64,000 nucleotides of DNA from Quillaja saponaria (GCA_029379385.1 CM055607.1:7378001-7442000); one strand, 5' to 3'; positions 26,201 through 37,790 are shown, counted from the stretch's first letter. A program made the numbers and translations. Notes: generated from the sequence alone by a model not told the origin.

Positions 26201-29200
26201 CATTTTGCAATATTACCTTGACTCTGAAAACACAAGAAATCAAGTAAAACTTCACGGATAGATAGAAACTAAAACAGTGAACAGAAAGTGAGCAAACAAT
26301 TTTACCATTGTAGGTGACAAAGCTGGCATTTGAAGGACCACATGTGAAGAATCTGCAAGATAATCAACTTGGGGATTAAAGTCAGAACAGAATCAGATGC
26401 ACGTGCCTTAATATGAACAGTTAACGCCTTCTTTTCCTCAATCAAAGTATAGTAAGGAAGTACATGAATATCTATTTGTCTAGCTAAAGAAGAGACTAGC
26501 CATTTGTGTAACAACATTCATCAACTAAGAAGATGCCATTTAGTAGAGGAAAAGATTTTCATCTCTCATTTAAATCAAGTTACACTTGAAGCTGCAACAA
26601 CATACCTACGTACTTACGTACATGCACATATATATACCTATAAGCCTCTTTGATTTAAAAATAATTGGTGAAAACTGACAAGTTGATGTATATTCTTGCT
26701 TGTATTTTATGTTACATATCAATATTCCTCAATGATGCATCTCCTAACAAGTATCTCGTATTGGACATGAACTGTCCTAATTGTCAGTCACCAAAACCTG
26801 TTGTTAGAAAATAATGACATCATAAAAAGGAAAAACAGAAGAAAGTTACTTTAACACCTTAAAACTAGTAGGGACTCTAGGAAGTAGAAAATAAAAAGAT
26901 ATGTACCTGTAGATGAGAAGCATTTGACACCAATCCATGTCTGAAAATAATAACAGTCTTCAGAAAACGTTTTGAACCATGATTTTGTGTTTACTTATGC
27001 ATTCAAAACTAACCTCTAGCCTCAGTGACCTATCATGAACTCCAGTTAGCATGGATAAAGATGAAGGCCTGATAAATTTCATAATTAGTGAACTGCCCAA
27101 ATAACAAACATTGGGTGGGGGGAGAAGAGAGAGAGAGAAACATTAAAGAGAAACAGGTCCTGGCTACAATAGTTTGAAGATATATCAATTTCATCATTGG
27201 TAGATGCAAACCTTGACAGAGTGCCATCACCACCCATCGAGAAGTTCCACACAATGGAAGTGCTGAACCAGATAGCCAACATGGTAAATTAGAAAATTGG
27301 TCATGCAGCTTTATACAAAGAGAATTGCCTTCAGTATGCATCAAGGAATTAAAATTCGATTCGAGGTACCATTTCGACAAGCCCAGAAATAGAAACAATT
27401 CGAGAAACAGTATAGAAACAGCATGGAAATGCTAATTTTTGTGAAAACGCATGAAAATATATAATAAAACACATATTATAATAATTGTAAGTATCTAACA
27501 TTATTAATTTAATACATAAAATACTATTAAATATATAACAAAGTAAAATTCTAAACATAGACATACAAATTGAAAAAAAATATCAAATTACAATTACAGT
27601 AAACTAATAGTGGAATAACTAGCAAGTGCTCAACCCATATTTAATGAATTTTTTAATTTGAACCAACATATATATGTTCTGAAAATTTAATATTATCCAT
27701 CACTAAGTTAAACTAAATTAATACAAAATATTTGTATAAAAAAATAATAATAAATAAATAAAAGACCAAGAAACCTACTATAGGTGAAATCCTAAAAACA
27801 ATTATCTTCGTTAAATTATACCATCTGAATATACATCAAATAAGATTAAAAAAAAAACAAGTTAAAATCCTAAAATATGAAGAGAACTAGAGCCAAAACT
27901 TTAGATTTTTAAATTTTGAAAATGCCCTGTTTATGTCGACCCATTTCGTGTGAAAATGATAGAAACGCTCATGTTTCGTGTGAAAACGCCCCGTTCCGTG
28001 TAGAAACGCCCCCTTTCATGTGGAAACACCCCGTTTCGTGTGGAAACGCTCCCGTTTCATGTGAAAATGATGTTGCGTTTCTATAAGTGAGTTTCGTTTT
28101 GGGTAATGTAGAAATTGAAACGTTTCGCAAGTTTCAACCATTTCGACACGAATTTTTACACCTTGGTATGCATCGAAACATAGTATAATAATTAACATAA
28201 GATAGTCAAAAAGTTAAGAGCCTAATGCTATTTCAGAAAGTTTAGGTCATGCTTTAGCATACAATACACAAGGGCATGCAAACACACATTGACACACCAA
28301 GACAAATGGATGAGTTTATGAAAAACAAATGGACTAGTTGATGAAACCATTATATCTAATGGCTCAAAAGACATGAGATACTGAAGCTAAAAAGATTAGA
28401 GAGAGAAATATGGAAACAATGCAACCATTAAATCATAAAATCGCAACCAATAACAAGGAGAGAAAATTTATGACTTAATTACATAATGCAATGTAGAAAC
28501 ATCATATGCAACATACAGGAAAAAGATAATCACTAGCAAGTAGCATAATTTCTTCATTTTTAAAAATTTTGGGTAGAACTTTTTTAATTCAAATGTGACA
28601 TTAGCAAGAGGAAAGCTTTCTGTAAGGTATAGCAGTTACTAACTAGTTGTTCCAAATTCCAATATATTACGCAATCTTCATAATGCGACAATCAACAAGA
28701 ACAGAGTTGAGAACTCAAAAACATACAGAGTTAAGTACCAAACCAATCCCAACCCATTTCCCTTCCCAGTCAGAAGACCTTACTCTTCTTTATTCATTGA
28801 TTCAAATGAATAAGTAAATGTTAAGTCACAGAATCAGCTTATCATGATCACAACCCTTGTGCCAGGAACGCAAATTGCAATTAGAGAGTGGACGCAGTCA
28901 AAACCCATGAATTAAGTTTCTTCAAGATGCAAACTTTTAGAACCTTGGGAACATCGCTTGTTTATTTCCCTTCTCTATTTTCTTGATGATATGTATAAAA
29001 CCATAATATAGTTATCAATCCACACTTTCCTTGGAGAACAAATCCTATAGAAAATGCTCTTGTGTGGAGGTTGAAGGAATAAAGAAAAGTGCATAGAAAG
29101 AAATAATATCAATGAGAAATTGGCCCAACTTAAAGGTAGGAGGGCTTGGGAACTCGATGTGTCCACTTCTTTGTGCTTTAGATCTTACTAAAACTAAAAC

Positions 29201-30009
29201 GCCAGCTTGGCCCAGTGGCACCTGCTTTCCTGCTATGCAAAGGTCCAAGGTCCACTCCCCTGGGAGCCTACAAGGGGTTTATTCCCCCTTACTGATATTC
29301 TATTCCTACCTCCATCTCCCCTTCCTTTTTAAGAGTTGTACATTTACGGTTTTGATTTGAAAGGAAGGGAAGAATACAATGAAAGCTCTAAAACTTAGGG
29401 CCAGTTGCATGATTTAAAGTACCCGCGCTGGTAATAGTTTCAACTTTTGACAGAAGAATGTATAGTTGGCATGCTTCTAAATATATATTTTCAGTAAGTT
29501 CCTGAATTTATAAAATGTTGTATGTATATATCATCCTCAAAAAGAAAAAAATGACATCTCTAATATGCACCCACCAACTGCCAACAACCAATTGCAAATT
29601 ACCTTCATTCCAAGACAAATTCAATAAAATGGGCACTGCCAACTACAAGCCACAAAAATGATAAACCAAACTAAAATTCAAGCCAAAAAAAAAAAACTAA
29701 CATGACTCCATAGATGTTCCAGGAAACTGAAATACGTATAAGAAATGAATGAATCGCATATTCTAACAGGGGAATGAGGCAAGTACAATAAAAAAAAGGG
29801 GATCCGAGCAAATATTTTAAATGCGGTAAATCCCAACAACAAATAGATGTAGAATACCGAAATAGGGATCTAGTGGAAGAATTGGAATAGATAGATGTAG
29901 AATACCGAAATAGGGATCTAGTGGAAGAATTGGAATAGGAAAGAAAGCGAGCCCTGAGTATTGACGGAGCCCGAGAGATCAAAGGGTGTCGAAGCCGTGA
30001 GAGCACCAT
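17216..30009 (-). CDS. LTA3: Dihydrolipoamide acetyltransferase, E2 of the mitochondrial pyruvate dehydrogenase complex (LTA3 type)
   Basis: Transfers acetyl groups from E1 to coenzyme A through lipoyl lysines in the mitochondrial matrix. Exons: 30009-29858, 27262-27212, 27068-27014, 26940-26907, 26352-26306, 26223-26179, 26040-25967, 25581-25512, 24817-24626, 24530-24486, 24377-24304, 23781-23712, 23418-23023, 22012-21952, 21853-21809, 21721-21638, 19971-19895, 19760-19698, 18462-18392, 18288-18228, 18011-17951, 17863-17783, 17274-17216. Joined length is 655 residues, in frame. Order: Arg/Ser-rich presequence ([15 protein letters not shown]), lipoyl domains with ETDKAT (Lys about 142 and 269), E3/E1-binding domain about 345-384, catalytic domain from about 430 with ADHRVFDG (His about 628), end RRLLL. 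An upstream in-frame ATG at 30096 exists, but the presequence fits the start at 30009. The exon 1 donor (CG/gtattc) is weak and duplicated. The domain order matches Arabidopsis At3g52200, which like here adjoins the cap methyltransferase gene. Confidence 0.93.
18626..19610. mobile_element. Diverged copy of the hAT-like element, in E2 intron 18
   Basis: The left 270 bp (AAGG, TATTAAAATTC, GAGGTACCATTTC, then repeated GAAAC words and ACATACAAATTACAG) matches the element at 27342-28165 in the same orientation. The right end (GTTTC, GTGTCGGGTGAATTTTAG) resembles the end of that element weakly. The middle (about 19190-19420) has no match and may be a later insertion. No clear target duplication was found. 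Confidence 0.5.
22915..22985. mobile_element. Possible non-LTR retroelement 3' tail
   Basis: The stretch ACCCTAACTAGTTTGGGATT, then TAAGGCTTAGTTGAGTTGAG, resembles the conserved 3' tail of plant RTE-type LINEs and dependent SINEs that end in TTG repeats. It lies in E2 intron 13. Only the tail is recognisable. Confidence 0.4.
27342..28165. mobile_element. Non-autonomous hAT-like DNA transposon, 824 bp, in E2 intron 1
   Basis: The left end reads CAAGGAATTAAAATTCG and the inverted right end CAAGGTGTAAAAATTCG, about 18 of the first 22 positions matching. The element is flanked by an exact 8-bp duplication GTATGCAT (27334-27341 and 28166-28173). The CAAGG terminus and 8-bp duplication are those of the hAT superfamily. 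No transposase frame is present. The right part carries a minisatellite of GTTTCGTGTGGAAACGCCCC-type units. A second, diverged copy sits in intron 18 of the same gene. Confidence 0.75.
27935..28062. repeat. Minisatellite of ~20-22 bp units inside the hAT-like element
   Basis: About six units of the form TTTCGTGTGGAAACGCCCCG follow each other with base changes and small length changes. It lies in the right third of the transposon-like element. Confidence 0.75.
29195..29345 (+). mobile_element. tRNA-derived SINE-like sequence in E2 intron 1
   Basis: A box-A-like stretch TGGCCCAGTGGCA is followed some 35 bp later by a weak box-B-like GGTCCAAGGTCCACTCC, then a GC-richer body and a T/A-rich end. 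This order is that of plant tRNA-related SINEs. The box B departs from the GGTTCGANTCC consensus, so the call is moderate. Confidence 0.45.
29843..29938 (-). repeat. Exact 48-bp tandem duplication in E2 exon 1
   Basis: Copies 29843-29890 and 29891-29938 are identical. On the coding strand they give the 16-residue unit [16 protein letters not shown] twice, within the predicted transit peptide. Each copy contains the sequence CTATTTCG/gtattc, so the splice donor at 29858 has a twin at 29906. Use of the twin would shorten the protein by 16 residues in frame. Confidence 0.9.
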
Positions 30010-30109
30010 GGCTGCCAATCCCAGGAAGTCTTTCCTCCGCTTGTCTTTATCTTTCCAGATATAGAGAGAGAGAGAAAGGAGATTCAATGAACACAAAGAA
30101 GGAATGTCA

Positions 30110-31925
30110 GATCACAATGGCGAACCGGTGAGCCCGTGCGGAAGTGTGGCCCGTCCTTCTTTTGTTTTTTTTTTTCTTTAGCTCCGTCCCTTTCTGGTTT
30201 TCTCGACGACTATTGCTGTTTGACTGTCGTCACCAACCTTTGTTGGTATTTTTTTTTAGCACATCTCAATTAATTAATATTTATCTATTTAAATAAGAAT
30301 TAATTGATTCTTCATTTATTTTCATTCCATTTTGGGTCTAAATCAGCAATATTTACAAGTATATTTGTTTGATTTGATAAATCATACTTCAAATTGTTGC
30401 TATTAAATATTAAATATTGAACAACAAAAGATATGATATTTACAATACAATGAAAAATCTATTAAAAAATTAGTATTAAAATTTCAATAAGGCTCCATTT
30501 GAATCTAAATTAAAATTGAACTTGAAGAATTATAATACAATTTTAATTCATTAATAATTAAAATTAGAGTATAATTATAATTCTACTATTTGGAGAGCAC
30601 AATGAATTACAAGATGAAATTGTACTTGCATTGATGCTAAAAGATGGTCAAAGGAAGAAGATGGTGCCTGAGGAAGACTTCACTGGAATTGTAATTTAAA
30701 AGGAGAAAGATGAATGGAATTGTAATTTTGAAGGGGAAAGCTGAAAATTATGTAGATTCTATTTTATAAGACACTCAATTAAATAATGCACAATTTGAAT
30801 TCGAATACAAATATTATATTTGAATTGAATTTTAAATATTTGAGTTTGAATATAAATATTTAAATTTGTAGGGATAATTTGATTACAAAAATTAAAATTC
30901 TATTTTAATCATTATTTACAAAATTATTTTAAATATTTATTAGAATTTGAAATACGAATACTTAATCAAATCAGATAATGTAGTATTCGAATTCAAATCT
31001 AAATATTTCATTTCAATTTCGAGCCCTCGGTTATTACCAATTCCAAAGTAATTAGACCTACAATTGCAATTTCAATTTTATAAGACACCCCAAACCAAAT
31101 TTTTAGAATTGGGTTGTCCATTCAACTCAATTTTCAATTTCAATTCATGATATCGAATGGGTCCTTAAACTTATTCACTTTTACAAGGAAATAGATTTAC
31201 GAACTCCAAGATTGGAACTCTATAGTAGAATAGAATAATTCTCAAACTATTATATACCAATTATTAACTCCAATTGAATTTTGAATATTTAAGTTCGAAT
31301 ATAAATATTTAAATTTGTAGGGATAATTTAATTAAAAAATTTATAATTTTATTTTAATCGTTATTTAAAAAAATATTTTGAATATTTATTAGAACTCGAA
31401 TACAAATACTTAATCAAATCAAATAATTTAGTGTTCTTATTCAAATCAAAATATTTCACTCCTGATTTCGAGCCCTGGTTATTTAGCACGAATTAGACCT
31501 AAAATTGCAATTTCAATTGTAAAACCCCAAACCAAATTTAAATTTTTAAAATTGGGTTGTCCATTCAACTCAATTTTCAATTCCAATTATTGATATCGAA
31601 TGGGCCCTAAAACTTATTCACTTTTATGAGGAGAGAAATTTACAAACTCCAAGACCGGAACTCTTCAGTAGAATGCGCCAATTCTCAAAATATTCTATAC
31701 CAATAATTAACTCCAATTGAAACCAACATAATGCTATAGTAACAAAAGAAAATACTGATATCAGACCAACAATTTCCGCTATGGGAAAAAGTAACTTACA
31801 GATAATCAATTCAACATAGAATCATCTGACTTTGGTTAATAAAAACCTAAAAAGGCAATATTCTCTCAAAAATCATAAAGTAACATGAAGCAACAACTTT
31901 TTGATAAATGTTCCATTGCAATTTA
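30110..31925. other. Intergenic space between the E2 promoter and the TRAPP subunit 3' end
   Basis: The first 150 bp above 30010 are GC-richer with pyrimidine tracts and should hold the E2 promoter and 5' UTR. The rest is AT-rich and largely made of the 449-bp tandem repeat. No gene is seen. Confidence 0.6.
30824..31720. repeat. Tandem duplication, unit ~449 bp
   Basis: Copy 1 is about 30824-31272 and copy 2 about 31273-31720. Shared order: ATTGAATTTT, ATATAAATATTTAAATTTG, GTAGGGATAATTT, AATCAAATCA, TTTCGAGCCCT, AATTAGACCTA, AATTGGGTTGTCCATTCAAC, GATATCGAATGGG, TATTAACTCCAATTG. Several small indels and substitutions separate them, so the duplication is not very recent. The left half of each unit resembles the repeat at 16.44-16.81 kb. 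No open frame of note. Confidence 0.8.
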
Positions 31926-33957
31926 TCAACTCAACAAGGCAACACGATCTTTTTGTACAGCATGAGATAAGTTGATGTCAAAGAGCTCACAACGAATAGG
32001 CATTTCCATCTCATAGAAAGGATTCTTCAACACATAATCCGTGTACAATTCATAGATGAGTTTTAATAATCCCTCCATATGTTGTGTTCCAGGCTCGCAT
32101 ACCACAAAAAACTTTGTCCCTGAATGGGGGGAAGAAAACAAGTAATGTCATAGAATAAACTAGTTTCCATAAAGAATACTTGAATGTTAATCCATGGTTT
32201 TAGAACTGTTTAGATGTATTTCTGTTACAATGGAAATCAAAATGAAAAAAGGAACCATAAGTGGAGATAATGATTCCATTAAGAGAGAGACAGGTCTCCT
32301 ATGTGACTGCAAGAGCTGGACATGCCAAGTACCAAAACAAAAGCCAAACACCTAATTGCATTTACCTACCCACCCTTGTTTTACATATCAGGATTTGCAT
32401 ATTTGACTTGGATGCAAGATCATGCAACATGTTACATACGCATATCTCTTAACGATACCTTATCTTAGTAGAAGAGGCAAAGAAAGGAAACAACAATAAG
32501 AATCTCTCATTCTTTGATCATGATAGGGAGTTTCTTAAGTAAAATGAAAGGAATTGGCTATCCTTCATTTGAAAATAAGTTGCAAACCCTCTCCTCTCCT
32601 TCCCATCCAAACACCCATCCCCCCACGCACCACCACTACCACCACCACATTGGATGTATAAAGACTCTCCCTTCCATGGTTTTCTTCTCTTTATTTATTT
32701 TTTATCTCTCCTTATACTTTCCCCTGACCTTTCATTAAACTCCTGAATCAGTGATAGTACCCAACACTCCAGATTTTCCTTACATTTCCTCTCCTTTCTC
32801 TCCATTTTTTAACTTACAACAATGCCATAGTTTTTCCAAAATGGAAAGAAAAAAAAGACATGCTATAATTCTATTACTTAATCATAATTGACAAGAAACT
32901 AATAGATGTCGAGCAACTACCTGATAATAGATGGCCAATTACATATACATAATTATGGCAACACAAAGATCAAAAGTTTCAGAAGATCTCTCAGATACCA
33001 ATTCCTCCATATAGATGTTAATTTGGCTGATGTCACTGGTAATGCAGTCTGGATGGTTAATCTCTCAAACCTATCTAACACTAAATCATTTTTTTTCTCT
33101 AGACATTGGTACAAAACAAATCTTGCAGAATCAGCCACCACATAGCCCCAGAAGTTTGCAAGAAAATGAAATTGCCACAATATAGTTAGCTTCTATTTCA
33201 ACTTGAGATATATTCTTGTATTCCACATCTACAAGATACTCTTAGTAACTTGCTAAGTCACAATATTGACCTATAAATTGCAATGTTTATTTTGACAGAA
33301 TGTGTATAAGAATATTGATAAAAATATATATATACCAGTAAGTGATTGAAAGCAATGAAGATCAAAGGTATCCGCTTGGAGAAGTTCGATGCCTGAACAA
33401 CCCATAACAGGTGATAATTGCTGAGAAATGGCATGCATCGAATGCCATAAACTTGCCACCCTTAAGCTATCATTAGTGTCCATACGTCCAGCAGACCCAT
33501 AGTCCTAATCAGTATGAAACACGAAATATTTAATTGGCAACCTAACAAGCTAACAAACATATCTCTGCAATTTGAAGTAAACAAATAATATTGATTTTTA
33601 CCTTCTCTTTCCTTCTTCTTTTTTGTGAAAAAGAGGGAAATGAGTAACCATCAGTTTAATTGATAAAGAAACAGTTGAAACAATAATCAAATGATAACCC
33701 ATTGCTCACTTTTGTTACATTATTTAGATCTCATTAAATTTTTCTTTACATTCTTACATTATTTAGACCCAATCACCCCATCATCAATTTTTCATGAAAA
33801 ACACTTTTATTGAAACTTTTCCTCAGGAAACAAAACATATACCAATTCTAAATTATAGGTTAATAAACAAGGGCAGGAGAAATTTTAATCACTTTACCTT
33901 GTAGAATATCAATCCACCAGACTTGTTGATAATGTAAAGGCTGTAAATGGCTGCCAT
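31926..33957 (-). CDS. Trafficking protein particle complex subunit 4 (TRAPPC4/Trs23-like)
   Basis: Core subunit of TRAPP, the tethering complex and Rab-GEF acting in ER-Golgi and Golgi traffic. Three exons: 33957-33898, 33504-33336 and 32119-31926, joining in frame to 140 residues, the family's usual length in plants (Arabidopsis At5g02280). It starts MAAIYSLYIINKSGGLIFYK and contains LRVASLWHSMHAISQQLSPV, CSGIELLQADTFDLHCFQ, GTKFFVVCEPGTQHMEG and YVLKNPFYEMEMPIRCELFD, the longin-like (SNARE-like) fold of the Sybindin family. A 5' UTR intron is likely: an acceptor TTCAG lies at about 33980 and a donor (CGATCAG/gttag) at about 34293, with a UTR exon in the pyrimidine/GA-rich stretch up to about 34470. 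Nothing is broken. Confidence 0.93.
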
Positions 33958-34529
33958 TTCTAATCCTTATTCGAAATCTGAAGACAAAGATGTATGAAGA
34001 AAAAGATCAGAAAATTCCAGATTAGGACCCATAATTAGAGAGAACTGAGTAACGAGATCCAAACTCAAAGATGATGTCCAGTAGAGCTAAGCCAAATATA
34101 GAACACAACCACTTACGAATTACACGAAATAGAAGGAATTACGTAGGAAAAAATAGAACATAAATCTCTTCACAGAAAAAAAATATTAAACTAAAGCTAA
34201 TCGAAGAAATTTCAAGCGAAACGAAGGAAAATAAATTGTGAAAAAGAGAGAGAGTAGGAGTGAGACAAAGAGAATAATGTAGAAACTAACCTGATCGAAC
34301 AACCAAAAACTGAGGCAAGGTTAAGGAAATCGAACTTGGAGCTGCAGCCGGTGGCGTCGATGAAAACTCCACCTCTGGTGCGGTAGCTCGCCGGAGAGAG
34401 AGGAAGTGAGATTGAGAGGGTTATCAGAATTAAAGCCTTTGGCATCATCGATCGGAAGAAAGACAACTATCAAACGCACCGTATAGACATTTTTTGGGTT
34501 AATGAGAAGCTGATGGGCCAAGCCCAATC

Positions 34530-35797
34530 AGTCATTAACAGAACAAATGGAACTTGGACTTGGACTTATCACCTCATCTAAGAGCTAAGACTTCAACATG
34601 AGGTTTATTTTGTGTCTGGTCCTCACATTTTTCTTGGCACGAGTACTCTTATTAGCTTCATATAAATTTTATTGTAAGAGAGTTTGAAGGAAAAAATAAC
34701 ATCTATTATCCCATTTTAGATTTAAAAAAAAAAGAAAAAAAAAAAGAAATTATAAAATACATTTCATTTTTGAGAGATGAGTGAGAATAAAAAATATATA
34801 TATTATTACATATTCTTGCAATTACATTTTTTAAACTGTTTATTTGAGTATCATTTGGTATTTTAGGTGGCATTAATTTGGGTGCTAAATAAAAATTATA
34901 ATACATCTCATTTTTCTCTCTTTTTTGTTTTCCACGAGTATCCCACACCTTTTAGGTGTGAGTATAATTTAGTTTGGCCTAAATAACGATACAGTTATTG
35001 GCCATTCTCAAAATAACGACTCAGGATTCAAATCTTTAGTCTCTTCATATGATGTTTCAAACTATTTCAATTTGAAAGAATTAAAAAATAAATTTTAAAG
35101 TTTTACATATACCATTTCTTATTTAATTTCCCTCTATCTAAACAATTGATATTTTAAAATATACTAAATCATTTAGAGTTAGTTCTCAATAATAAATTAT
35201 TTCTTTATGACACCAGTTATGAATATTTTATATTTTTAATTAAAATTTTCATATATTAGTGTTAATATTAGTGATAATTTGGTCATCACAAATCTAAATA
35301 CAAAAGAAAAATGACCCTTGATGTTGGAAAGGCAAAAATAGTATTAAACATTTTTTGTTTTTGTTTTTTTGTTTTTTTTGTTTTAGAGGTGTATGTGAAG
35401 TGCATCAGTAAACAAAGAAGAAACTTATAGTTTGTGTACTCAACAAGATTTTTAACATTATTAATATTGTTACTCATTTCATTACTTAAACATGAAGACA
35501 ATCACATATCATATAGCTGACAAAAATTAATTGATCCAAGACTTTCACTGGACTGCAAGTGTTTGTACATTAAACCTTCTCAACCTGTCCAATAAAATGT
35601 GTTTAAAAATAAAATTAGATGGTGATATAAAAATACAAATTTAGAATTCAGATTTATTCATCTTTGTAAAAATATAACATAATTATTGATATTTTTTATT
35701 TTGGCTTATGAAATATTTTATAATAAATACATTCAATTGAATTGAAATGTATGTAAATTTTTAATATAAGCAAATCACACAAGTAAGTGAATGCAAT
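34530..35797. other. AT-rich intergenic space, no gene seen
   Basis: Low-complexity AT-rich DNA between the TRAPP subunit promoter and the 3' end of bark-storage copy 1. Short open frames here are rich in K/N/I/F and lack codon character. No recognisable repeat or RNA gene. Confidence 0.6.
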
Positions 35798-37790
35798 TTA
35801 CTCTAAATATTTTTCTTCAGCAGGCAATAGCTTTACAAACTGAATAACAATTTTGGCAGCATTGATAGCTGCAAGAGATCCAAATATCCGAATTGAGTTT
35901 TGTCCTGGTTGTCCTCCAGCTAAATCTGATAGTCCTCGGATCACAATGACAGGGAAGCCATTGGACAAGCTTGTCTGCAAAAACAAGTACCTATAATATT
36001 TAGTTGCTTAATAGGGTTGGCATTGGTAATCATTTTATTTAAAAGAAAAATTGCAGATTGCAAAGTGATGGACAATGTGAAAACCCGAAATTGAGAAAGA
36101 AAACTTGCCATTACTACTGCTGAACTCTCCATATCCACTGAGGAAACTTGAAAAGTTTGGAATATGAAGTCTCTATAAGCTGCATTGTCCAAAAAAACAT
36201 TGGCTGTTGAGCCTCTTAGCCCAACTACTAGTTTAGGCTTGTATGGAAGACAGAAGCTTGAGTTAACACATTGCTCCAGTTGTATTCCCTGTAGCAGAAA
36301 CATTGGACAAGTGTCTAACTTGCATGCCTTTGGTAATATTGCAACTGTAAGGAATTAAAATTTATTCTCGGTATCACACTTAATATTTTAAATTTTTAAT
36401 GGGATTGAGTGGTTCTCTCATATGGTATGAGAGTTGACTAAGTAATAAGGAGTTCGATTTTTATCCATTAACTTTTTGAACTTTTGGAATTGAGGGGACT
36501 TAGTGAGCAATAGACTGTCTTGAGAATTCAAACTATTTATTCTCAATGTTATCCAATAGTCATGTCATGTGGGGCCTTTTTATTCTGAATACATATATTC
36601 AGCAGCTGGCTAATTTGAAGTTGCTTCCTCACTAATCCAGCCAACATTTTGTCTTATGGAGATTTGTCAAATCAGAGTTTCAAAGAATCAAGGAAAAGGT
36701 TTCTAACCTCCAATTTGGTAGCTAGCTGAAGCCAATGGAGAGTGGTATGTGCCCAGATCAAACGCTGAGCAGTGTTTGGCTTCCCAGATTCAGTGTAGAA
36801 TTGTTCAGAACTATACCCGATTCGTCCCAACAGATTAATCCCTTTTCCTCTTGGTACATTATAGCTTCCAAAATCCAAGTGAACAAAGTCACTAGGATCC
36901 AATGTCCCATTTGGTTTCTGTCATAAAAATACAAAAGATAAAAAAGAAAAAGAACAAAGGGAAGGTTCTCTTTAAGCTGCAGGCAGAAAATATATAAAAG
37001 ATGAAACCAGACACAAGTAAGTAGATTTTAGATAATATGTACCAGCCAATCCCATAAACCAGTGTGAACAAATTGTTTGGGGATAGTAACATCTGCAATT
37101 GACATAGAACCATTTACATTTCCTGAAATGCCAAAATGAATAATTCCACTTATGTTGAACAGATCTAGCATTTGTTGTGTGGTTGCAGCAGCATTCACCT
37201 GAATGAGCCAAAATCAGAAGTGCCTTCAATTAGCTTGGCATACAAAATGTTTATGTGAAGAGTAATTCCCAAATGACAATCAGGTTATGCAATAATCAAT
37301 CTCACTAAGAAGTTTGTTTTTCGAATGCTATGATCACATTTCCATCACTAAACGAAAAAAACCAGAAGTTGGTGCATCAAAGGGATAGTAGAAAAGCTTG
37401 TTTACCATTCCAACCCCACATCTCACATAGACAATTTTCTTATTTTGAATCTTTCCCACTCTGAATCGTCGTCCTGCAACATTCTTTATTGTCAATTGAC
37501 ATTACAGTATATATATGATGCATGCATATAATGGCGAAAGAGAAGATCTTACCTGAAAGATCCACGAAAGGGTGTTTCGAATGAGGTCTAAAGGCCCTGG
37601 TAGCAAAGAAAGCATTCTCTTCAGTTGAATAGACTGTGATGAGACCAATATATGGCCCTTCATGGTTCAGTTCCTTAATTGTATTCAATGACTTTCTCCT
37701 CCTTACTGATGTAGAAAATGCAGGACAAGCTACTGATAAAATTATCAAAGCCAGAAAAACTAAACAATGGCTAACTGATTTTGCAGCCAT
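35798..37790 (-). CDS. Bark storage protein-like nucleoside phosphorylase, copy 1 (intact)
   Basis: A member of the PNP/MTA-phosphorylase superfamily branch that includes poplar bark storage proteins, secreted or vacuolar proteins used as nitrogen stores. Six exons: 37790-37553, 37473-37406, 37198-37043, 36917-36708, 36288-36109 and 35974-35798, in frame, 342 residues. Residues 1-26 form a signal peptide (hydrophobic LVFLALIILSV, then PAFS). Motifs include GPYIGLITVYSTEENAFF, YVRCGVGMVNAAATTQQML, IIHFGISGNVNG, SSVDMESSAVVM and RGLSDLAGGQ. SSVDMESS is the family's nucleoside-binding segment. Intron 5 is GC-AG (ATG/gcaagt). A TATATA box lies at 37826-37831, 36 bp above the ATG. It is the only unbroken member of the three-copy array. 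Catalysis versus storage role cannot be told from sequence. Confidence 0.9.
36355..36650. repeat. Insertion in intron 4 shared by copies 1 and 3
   Basis: A segment with the words GAGTGGTTCT, ATGGTA, AAGGAGTTCGATTTTTAT and ATAGACTGTCTTGAGA is found here and at about 43070-43360 in copy 3, but not in intron 4 of copy 2. It resembles the repeat found in PDK1 intron 9 (AGTGGTTCTTTGACATGGTAT-type). It marks common ancestry of this part of copies 1 and 3. Confidence 0.6.

Noticed and set aside
2894..30009. Possible pyruvate-metabolism gene cluster (pyruvate kinase and E2 of pyruvate dehydrogenase)
   Set aside because: The genes are on opposite strands, act in different compartments, are separated by an unrelated methyltransferase gene, and the kinase copy may be dead. 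Chance neighbourhood is more likely.
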